DNA of 64,000 nucleotides from Hydrangea macrophylla (Eukaryota; Streptophyta; Magnoliopsida; Cornales; Hydrangeaceae): positions 104,593,080 to 104,657,079 of the forward strand of contig CM066983.1 in the NCBI GenBank assembly GCA_033977485.1. The letters are read 5' to 3'. The number at the start of each line of letters is the position of its first letter. Position 1 is the stretch's first letter. The position numbers and the translations under genes are program-made. The notes beneath the pieces were generated by a model, which was not told the DNA's origin, made no database searches, and worked only from the letters and a program-made list of their open reading frames with translations. Positions 56,808 to 64,000 of this stretch are shown one piece after another.

Positions 56808-57053
56808 GTCGCGCGCGCGGGCCGCTCGCGCGAAAGGTCGCTCGCACGGGCCGCTCGCGCAATGTGCCCAATTTTCGTTTTATTATAAAATCATTTCTTT
56901 CTGCCTGAAATCAGCCACCTCGTGCGCGCGGGCCGCTCGCGCGACCTGCCTATTTTTAATTTTCTTTATAAACTTTTCTGTCTGCCTGGGAACGCAAACC
57001 TCGCGCGCGCGAGGGGTCGCTCGCGAGGGCCGCTCGCGCGATCACGCGCGCGA
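56808..57053. repeat. CG-palindrome tract in LTR B2
   Basis: Blocks of GTCGCGCGCGCGGGCCGCTC and CTCGCGCGATC type, as in B1 and LTR C, with a few CG-to-CA decays. Confidence 0.85.
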
Positions 57054-58713
57054 GATGATGCAGAGGCTTCGTCTTCCTCGTCAGAACTGCTTTGTTTTCA
57101 GTTTAAGGGTCCAAATTGACCCATTTTCGAAAACTAAAGTATATATATCATATTACCTATGTATCTCTTTATTTTTCAACAAGGATTAAGAATCCATTAT
57201 CAATTTAACATGATTCCAACTATAACTCTTAAATTTTATGAAACTATAACTCTTAAATTTTATCAAAGATTAAAAGTTATCAAAACTTAATTTCTTATAT
57301 ACTTTCTTATATGAATGACTTAGACTTCAAAACTTTAACAGCAGTTTCTAGGGACTATAATCTTCCTAATTCATCTCTAAAAACTCATTTAGATTGAGTT
57401 TGAAAATCCCATGTTCTTGAGCTTCAAGCTTACATATGAAATCAACAATGGTGGATTATAATTTCTAGCATATAAGCAACAATAGAAATATGAAATACAT
57501 TGAGTGAGTTGTTAATACTCACTGAGATAGAAGATGAAGTATGTGTTAAGAAAGAAATAGAAATACAAGAATCCAATCCCCAAGCTTAGCTAAGAAATTG
57601 AGAAGCTTTCTCTCTCTCTGAAATTTCAGTAGGATGAACTCTCAATTCTCTCTAAAACTCTCTGAATTTTAGTGCAGAAGTGTGTGTAATGGAGAGAGGT
57701 GTGAGTTAAATAGGAAAACAAAATGGGGAACTTGGAGCCCAAGAACCACCTCCCTCACTCAACAAATTGATTTTAGTTTCTCAATTAACTAAATCCAATA
57801 CATATACACAGATATACACCCACGTATATACAATCTCTACAGATTGTGAAGAGGCAACTTAGAGTAGTAGGGGTCAAGGGGTGTTTGGAATTTGGCTTTT
57901 GGCACAAAAATAACATACATATAGATTAGTTTGACAAACAAGGCCTTATCCAATGATTGGTTTCCATAAATGAAAATAAAGCACAAGTCTAATCAAACTT
58001 TACATCACTTCCAAAATCTGTGGAAGTTTAGCACAGCACGGACAGTTTTGGAAGTAAACTGGTATTTTCGTGACACGGTGTTCATCACGAAAATACAGAA
58101 AATTCATTTTAAAGTAGGGATTGATTTTCTGATTTTACAAAAATACTAATTGAGTCAAAAGCAAACATCTCCACCGTTTTGAAATACAGCTTTGAAATCC
58201 CACACAGGTATTGCTAAATTTACAGGAATTGCAGTTTTGGCCCCAATAAAATTTTAATAAAAATTAAAACAAGGATTAAGGTTTAACACATGGGAATTGA
58301 AATTAAAATAAAAGCACACAATGTACATTAAATATGACAATGCAAAAATACAGATTAATTATAGAAATGTCAGATTAAAATTAAATGCAAATGCAGGTTG
58401 TTACATGGAGTCACTGTCATACTACATCTGGGACCGTTATAGTCCTTAAAGAAATGATTTTTTATTTATTTATAAATAAGTAGGGAATTCAGAGAATCAA
58501 TTCTATAAATTTGAATTTTTGGTTAAAAATAAGAAAAGAAAAATCGTGCACAATAGTCGTTGACCAATCCGAAAATACTCTTAAAAATAATTCTTTTTCA
58601 AACCAAATGTGGCCCTAGTGATAAAAATAAGATATTAGAATAAGATTGACAATGAATCCAAACCTCTATCTATTATTAAAATGGCACTAAAAGTATATGA
58701 AGATTATGTAATA

Positions 58714-59005
58714 TTCCGTCCGTTCCATAATAAATGTTCACTTCCTTTTTGCACAATGTTTAAGAAAGTTGTATTATATTAATTTATTTGGTTAATTAAA
58801 GAGTCTCTTTCCAATTTTACCCTTAGATGTGATGGGTGTTTGACTTTTTACTTTATTTGGGACCACAAACAAATGTTTTTTTGTCTTTATTGTAAGGGTA
58901 GTTTTGAAAAGTAAATAAAAGATATATGCCAATTTAGGAAAGTGGACACTTATTGTGGGACATCCAAAAAAGGAAATGTGGACACTTATTATGAGACGGA
59001 GGGAG
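58714..59005. mobile_element. Stowaway MITE, diverged
   Basis: The right end AGACGGAGGGAG is followed by TA. The left end TTCCGTCCGTTCC is preceded by TA. Internal ATAATAAATGTTCAC and GTGGACACTTATTATG pair. Confidence 0.75.
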
Positions 59006-59243
59006 TATAATATAGTGGGAGCTTATATACAAACCCACACACATATGCATACTAGCCAGAAAATTTTAGGAACCACAGAGAAGTCGTTATATTTGGACTT
59101 TACATCGGAAGAGAATAATCCAATAATCCAGAATATCTTTTCCAATTTTGCCAATTGTTATCTTCTGGAAGTACATTCATACTCTATACTAACCATGTTT
59201 ACACATACACACACACACACATACATATATATATATACATATA

Positions 59244-59279
59244 CTAGTTAGATTGCACGTCCGTTATACATGGACGTGC
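59244..59279 (-). mobile_element. Helitron 3' terminus
   Basis: On the minus strand, hairpin GCACGTCC/GGACGTGC (59255-59279), then AATCTAA and CTAG ending at 59244, followed by T. The element extends to higher coordinates, towards the P450 fragment. The 5' end was not found. Confidence 0.65.
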
Positions 59280-59379
59280 CCTTTTAATTTATATCATAAT
59301 TTAAATTAAATAAATTATTAAACCTTATGCACGAAAGTATTAAACAAAATGAGTTGCGTAACCTTACCGTATGGTAAGT

Positions 59380-59816
59380 AAATCTCGCCCCTCTCTTTGA
59401 TTTCGGATCCAAAATATTTTTAGAAAACATGAGATTACCAATTAAATTAAAATCCATTAAGAAAATGAACCTTCCAATATCAATTGAAGCGGTTTAGGAC
59501 CTTCTAGAATCTTCTATGAACCTAACCATATTAGAAATGCACTTAGCCCGAGCAGTTTTAGTGGCTTCAAGTCGGCTCATGATGAAGAACTCAGTGTTGT
59601 AGAGCCGCCTCAACATGTGCCAATGTGGATCGTACCGAGCTGCTACGAGCGAGCCCTCGTTCTCATTATCACCCTTCATGGCCTCGTGTATTTTCCTCCT
59701 GCCTAAAACGACATCGTGGTTCTTGAACATGTCATGGGCCACTTCACTTGATGATATGACTATTGTGTTCATTGAGCCCAACCAGAGTGTCATGATGGGC
59801 CCGAGTTTACGGCCAG
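59380..59816 (-). pseudogene. CYP76-like P450 pseudogene, exon 1 middle part
   Basis: The minus strand from 59816 encodes RKLGPIMTLWLGSMNTIV, then EVAHDMFKNHD, HWHMLRRLYNTEFF and MVRFIEDSRRS. A TAA (59494-59496) follows, and the same frame continues with SIDIGRFIFLMDFNLIGNLM and FSKNILDPKSKRGARF. This matches CYP76 exon 1 residues of about 70-215. Homology ends near 59380, so the rest of exon 1 and all of exon 2 are gone. The N-terminus lies on the other side of a copia fragment at 62022-62164. A stop, a deletion and an insertion make it dead. Confidence 0.88.
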
Positions 59817-60252
59817 TTCGGCAAATGAACCTAGTTGGTATGTTGCATCTTCTTCCTCCAACCCTGTCATTCCCCTATCTGCCTCTCCATCTTCTACTGA
59901 TGATTCTTCTTGTTATACAACTAAGTCTAACATTCTTCCTCCCTTACTACCTCTTCCTATCTTGTCCAATCCTCTATCTTCCAATATTCCTTCAGCTCCA
60001 ATCCACCATTCTTCCAATCCTTCATTTCCTCCCGCTTCCAACACCTCAACATCTTTGTCTCAACATCTTTCAACTGTTTTACCCAATTCTCTAGGCACTG
60101 ATACTCTTCCTACAGAGCCACCTTCATCTGCTCCCATTTCTCATTCACATCCTATGCAAACCAGAGCCAAATCTGGTATTACCAAAAAGAAAGCTTTCCT
60201 TACCACCATTCCTTCTTCAGAACCTACTTGTTATAGCACAGCTTCTCCTTAG

Positions 60253-61839
60253 TGGAGAGCAGCAATGTCTGAAGAATTCTCTTATCTTCATCATCAAGGG
60301 ACATGGTCTCTTGTCCCATTACCACCCAAGAAAAATCTCGTTGGCTGTAAATGGGTATATAAAATTAAGCATAATGCGGATGGATCTATTTCAAGGTATA
60401 AAGCTCGCTTAGTGGCTAAAGGATTTCATCAAGAGGCTGGAATTGATTACTCAGAAACCTTTAGTCATGTGGTAAAATATACCATTGTCAGGCTAGTTCT
60501 TAAATTAGCAGCTCATTTTGAATGGTCCTTAAGGCAGCTAGATGTCAAGAATGCATTTTTGCATGGAGTTCTTCATGAAGAAGTCTATATGGCCCAACCC
60601 CCAGGCTTTATTGATCAGCTTTATCCTACTCATGTGTGTAAACTACATAAAGCTAGCTATGGCTTAAAACAAGCACCTAGAGCCTGGTTTGAAACTTTTA
60701 CAAGTCAACTTCTTCAATTACAGTTTACTCAATCCCAAGCTGACTCATCTCTATTCATACGGCACATTGGGTCCTCTACTACCATATTACTCCTTTATGT
60801 TGACAATATAGTCCTTACAGGCAATGACCCAACATTTGTTCAAACTCTAATTACCAATCTCAGTAGTACCTTTGATATGAAGGATCTTGGACCTCTTCAT
60901 TATTTTTTGGGTCTTGAAATTACTCAATCCTCTTCTAGTATTCACATTAGTCAGACCAAGTATCTTCATGACTTGTTGGTTAAATCTCATATGCATGCCA
61001 GTAAGCCTTGCAAAACCCCCTGTACCACCAATACCAGATTGAGTAAAACTGATGGAACTCTTCTTCCTGACCCAACTAAGTATCGCAACATTGTTGGGAG
61101 TCTCCAATATTTGACCTTCACTCGGCCATATTTAGCTTTTGCTGTTAACAATGTCTGTCAATACATGCATTCTCCTATAGACATTCATTTTGCTACTGTT
61201 AAAAGGATCTTACGCTATCTTAATGGCACTCTATCTCTTGGTCTTCATTTTTCAAAACATTCTCTTCAATTGAGTGCTTTTACTAATGCAGATTGGGCTA
61301 GGGACCCCAATGATAGAAGGTCCACCACAGGATTTCTCATTCTCTTAGGGCAAGACCCTATTAGCTGGGGAGCCAAGAAACAAAGCATAGTGGCCAGATC
61401 CTCCACTGAAGTTGAATACAGGGCTCTTGCCATCACTGCTGCTGAACTTTGTTGGATTCGTATGTTACTTTGTGATCTCAGAGTTTCTCTGTTTCAAACT
61501 CCTACTATTTTCTGTGATAATGTCTCTGCTCTTTCTCTTGCCTCTAATCCTGTTTTTCACTCTCGGACAAAGCATATTGAGATTGACTTTCATTTCATAC
61601 AAGAAAGGGTTGTCAAAAAGGATCTTTCTATTCAATTTGTATCTTCCCAAGGCCAATTGGCAGATATGTTTACTAAAGGCCTCACATCCAGCAGATTTCT
61701 TCTATTTTGTGACAAACTGCTGATACTCAGTTTCAAGGGGAGTATTAGCGATCCTATCAATATACCAGCAAAAGTCACTCATAGCAAAGAATCAATGTCC
61801 TTGTCTCACACCATAGATGAATCCATTTCTGTTAAATAG
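60253..61839 (+). pseudogene. Copia-2 reverse transcriptase and RNase H, catalytic Asp lost
   Basis: The open frame encodes WRAAMSEEFSYL, NLVGCKWVYKIK, YKARLVAKGFHQ, QLDVKNAFLHGVL, YGLKQAPRAWF and YVDNIVLTG. RNase H follows (FTNADWA, STTGFLILLG, FCDNVSALSLA, KHIEIDFHFI) and ends in DMFTKGLTS. The YVDD box is YVDN (60796-60807): the second catalytic Asp codon GAC/GAT is AAT, which should abolish polymerisation. A TAG at 60250-60252 interrupts the same frame just upstream, where the family has a Lys or similar codon before WRAAM. Confidence 0.92.
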
Positions 61840-61975
61840 TTGGAGTTGATTATGTTATGTTCATTCTATTATAACAGAATCTGTTTTGTGATTACATTGC
61901 CTTTGTAAGTCTATAAATATATTACAGAGATGTAAATGAGAGATTAGAATAATGGAATCAATTAAGAAATAGTAA

Positions 61976-62011
<36 letters not shown>

Positions 62012-62021
62012 TAGATTTTCA
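61742..62021 (+). repeat. 3' LTR of copia-2
   Basis: It follows the purine tract TTTCAAGGGGAG and starts TATTAGCG (family TGTTAG). It contains CTATAAATATATT (61911-61923), a TATA box, and ends in a (TC)n run and ATTTTCA. The exact outer end is inferred from resumption of P450 coding. Confidence 0.55.
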
Positions 62022-62164
62022 CTGCCAACTACTGGCCACCATGGCCCCAGCAGCAACCGCCCTAGCTCCTCCACGCGATGGTGGCGGTTGCACTGTTCTG
62101 TCAGCATATCCCATGCAACTCTAAGTAATAGAGCTAGAACCAAGCCCACTAGCTCACTGCCCAT
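62022..62164 (-). pseudogene. CYP76-like P450 pseudogene, N-terminal part of exon 1
   Basis: An ATG at 62164 opens MGSELVGLVLALLLRVAWDM and continues to RLLLGPWWPVVGS, a membrane anchor followed by the proline-rich hinge in the PPGP..WP..GN position. Coding then runs into the copia-2 LTR. With 59380-59816 it forms one exon 1, lacking only about 20 codons at the junction. It starts about 1.0 kb downstream of the next P450's stop codon. Confidence 0.8.
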
Positions 62165-63183
62165 TTTTTGTATCACTTGTGGTTTTAAGTGTAATGTACT
62201 TTCATGAAAGATATATACATTTCTTAAAGGATGTGTATTTTCATGAAAATATATCTTTTGTGAAGAGTTGTCCTTTTCTAAAGGGTTGTATCTTTTCATT
62301 AGAAACTGTTGATTATCTATGCATAGGTAGGTTCCTCTTCAATTCATTTATTCATTCTCTTCCATAATTTTTCTTTCCTAAAAGTTAAACACACAATTTT
62401 GTAGAGAAGTTTTGAAGAAATTCTTCATAATTGATGTTTGCAGAACTTAGTGTCTTTGTGGTATCCTGGAGGTAGATTGTTTGAAACTTATGAGCAAACT
62501 CTTTGAGTGGGGGCAATTAATACCTTTAAGAAATTGTTCTGTACGCGCTTCAAAGTCACATGTATTCAGATTTTCACTGTATTGCTATAACTATCATCAT
62601 GGCGACAACACTTGAAAAAGAAGCCTAGACATTCAAAATTTTCATTTTCATTTCCACTTGAATGTTGGGTTATGTTGTATTTTGGGCTAGCGATTACATG
62701 TTTTATCTGCATAATTAAATTTGAAGTCGTGTCTCATATTGACATCTTGGACCAATATATCTAGTCTATAAATAACATACATATATATATATATATATAT
62801 ATTTTTTTTACATCACAAATAATTTGGGACGGGAAAAGACCAATTCTATAAATTGAAATATTTGGTTGGAAAAAAAACACATTTCAGTGCTAAATAGTCC
62901 TTGCCCTATCTGAAAATGCTCTTAAAAAATGTTCTTTCTTGAACCAATATCACGTTAATTGGCAATTAAAACCAGATATAAAATGACACTGGAACTGAAT
63001 CGAATCCTATTTTTTGCATTATCACAAAAGCAAGAGTACATGAACATTATTTAATACAATATAGTGGAAGTATATATACATAAAGACACACCTATGCAAA
63101 CTAAAGTTCTACTTAGCCAGTATGCCATCTAAACAAAAGATTTAGTTCAACATTGCACATACCTACTAAGAGACATGAGTTTG
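62165..63183. other. Intergenic spacer between P450 copies
   Basis: AT-rich, with repeated AAATATATCTTTTCATGAAA-like words near 62195-62300 and a (TA)n run near 62780. It shares short segments (GAAGCCTAGACATTCAAAAT) with 54785-54850. No gene. Confidence 0.5.
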
Positions 63184-63798
63184 TCACCCTTTATATGGTA
63201 TTGGTATGACCTTCAATGGAACAGCTTTCCTCAGAGTTATTCCTATCCTCTCACTCATATCTATATCCTCGGGCTTTAGCCCATCAGCCAAAACCCAATT
63301 AAACGAGTGTAATAGTGACCCTAGTGCCAATGGTAGAACCCGAGAAGCAAGCGGGATAGCCGGGCACATTCGACGGCCCGATCCAAATGGTATGAACTCA
63401 AAATGATGTCCCTTAAAATCCACCATGTTTGGCTCCAAGAACCTCTCAGGCTTGAACTCTAATGGGTAGACCCACGTCTTTGGGTCACGCCCAATTGCCC
63501 ACACATTTACTAGGATTTGGGTGTCTTTAGGGATGTGATAGCCCAACATGTTGCACGAGTCCATGGCCATGTGTGGGACCAAGAAAGGGAGAGGTGGGTG
63601 AAGCCTAAGAGTCTCCTTGATTACTGCTTTTAGGTATGGAAGGCCTTCCATGTCTTTCTCTTCAAACTTCTTATTAGGACCCACTACACTCCTGAGCTCT
63701 GTTTGGACCTTTTTCAGTGTATTTGGGTTGTGAAGGAGCTCAGCCATTGCCCACTCTAATGTGCTTGTTGTGGTGTCTGTCCCTGCAGTGAACATTTC
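63184..63798 (-). CDS. Cytochrome P450, CYP76 family, exon 2 (partial gene)
   Basis: An acceptor (GTTTATCAG|GAAATG) opens a 204-codon exon ending at 63184. It carries I-helix AGTDTTT, ExxR (KETLRLHP), FKPERF and the heme loop FGSGRRMCPA with the Cys ligand. The intron begins at 63799 and exon 1 lies beyond the window end. The exon is intact with no stop, so the gene is probably functional. CYP76 enzymes are ER monooxygenases of terpenoid or other specialised metabolism. The protein differs clearly from the 25.6-kb gene (AGTDTTT against AGSETTS), so they are separate family members. Confidence 0.9.
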   Translation of the reverse strand, partial: EMFTAGTDTTTSTLEWAMAELLHNPNTLKKVQTELRSVVGPNKKFEEKDMEGLPYLKAVIKETLRLHPPLPFLVPHMAMDSCNMLGYHIPKDTQILVNVWAIGRDPKTWVYPLEFKPERFLEPNMVDFKGHHFEFIPFGSGRRMCPAIPLASRVLPLALGSLLHSFNWVLADGLKPEDIDMSERIGITLRKAVPLKVIPIPYKG

Positions 63799-64000
63799 CT
63801 GATAAACCATAATACTCAATGGCAGTTAGGCTTGTTTATTGCTTTATCATGAAGAAATAACCTCTTACTTTGCAAAAGTAAAACAGATAAGAAAAGTAGC
63901 TATCAATTTCATTAAAAGATGGCATTAGTTTTACAAATGACATAAAGTTAAATTACTTTAGAGCACAAATAGTGAGGTAATAAAGACCATATTTGTCAAT
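63799..64000 (-). other. Intron of the partial P450
   Basis: AT-rich sequence upstream of the exon 2 acceptor with no P450 coding homology. It continues past the window edge. Confidence 0.75.

Larger units (their letters stand above)
55490..58405 (-). mobile_element. Solo LTR B2
   Basis: The minus-strand sister of LTR B1: TGTAACAACCTGCATTT at 58405 to GGGGCGTGACA at 55490, 2916 bp. The flanking 5-mers are TGGTG and TGGAG, a TSD with one mismatch. It carries the terminal hairpins (55841-55897), hairpin array (56152-56490), CG-palindrome tract (56808-57053) and donor hairpin (57504-57522) in the same order as B1. No internal region. Confidence 0.88.
59817..62021 (+). mobile_element. Truncated Ty1/copia element (copia-2) inside the P450 pseudogene
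   Basis: It begins abruptly within pol with a Ser/Pro-rich linker (59820-60250), then has the reverse transcriptase and RNase H region and one LTR (61742-62021). There is no 5' LTR, gag or full integrase. It lies head-on to the P450, splitting exon 1 after the PVVG codons. The left junction shows no TSD, so the 5' part was lost by deletion. Confidence 0.8.

Overview
The window is AT-rich plant nuclear DNA, almost certainly from a eudicot. The evidence is three CYP76-like cytochrome P450 genes or gene remnants with the usual two-exon layout, Ty1/copia and Ty3/gypsy chromovirus retrotransposons, Stowaway- and Tourist-type MITEs, Helitron ends with CTAG termini, and tRNA-type SINEs. No species can be named from the sequence alone. 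Most of the window is transposable elements. Only one host gene is complete: the P450 on the minus strand at 25593-27462. A second P450 has only its heme-binding exon in the window (63184-63798, minus). Between them lies a P450 pseudogene on the same strand (62164 down to about 59380) whose first exon is split by a copia fragment. Together they look like a dispersed tandem CYP76 cluster. A short plasma-membrane H+-ATPase exon fragment sits at about 49.74-49.83 kb.

Layout. 1-5.7 kb: MITEs, a minus-strand SINE with target-site duplication, and a Tat/Athila-like LTR. 5.7-21.8 kb: a three-level nest. A minus-strand copia element (3' LTR at 5706-6458, broken pol at 7049-8416, resuming at 21580) was hit by LTR A (8417-21579, TSD CATCA), which was itself hit by a complete, very young chromovirus (10423-21077, TSD CCCCG). 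The chromovirus carries an extra acidic ORF upstream of gag and one in-frame stop inside gag. 21.8-25.2 kb: microsatellites, a SINE split by a hAT-like element, and a 960-bp long-inverted-repeat element. 25.5-27.5 kb: the P450 gene. 27.5-35.4 kb: MITEs and two PIF/Harbinger-type elements. 35.4-41.96 kb: solo LTR C (minus, TSD CCATT) containing a 3.5-kb Helitron. 42.3-46.9 kb: a degenerate tandem repeat containing solo LTR B1 (43282-46254, TSD TCATC). 48-53.4 kb: Helitron ends, a G-rich hAT-like element, a Tourist MITE and the ATPase fragment. 53.4-55.4 kb: simple and tandem repeats. 55490-58405: solo LTR B2 (minus). 58.4-64 kb: the P450 pseudogene with its copia insertion, then the partial P450.

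The most interesting signal is in the long LTRs (families A, B, C and the chromovirus). Each carries an array of short inverted repeats of about 20-45 nt. Within an array the stem sequence changes from unit to unit but complementarity is kept, and the loop or frame is conserved. In families A, B and the chromovirus the array lies between a conserved GTGAGT...ACTCAC hairpin, which looks like a hidden splice donor, and a conserved pair of hairpins near the LTR 3' end. I know of no description of this architecture. It looks like selected RNA or DNA structure. Two palindromic motifs, CAATCGATTG and a CG-only tract, also recur across different LTR families.
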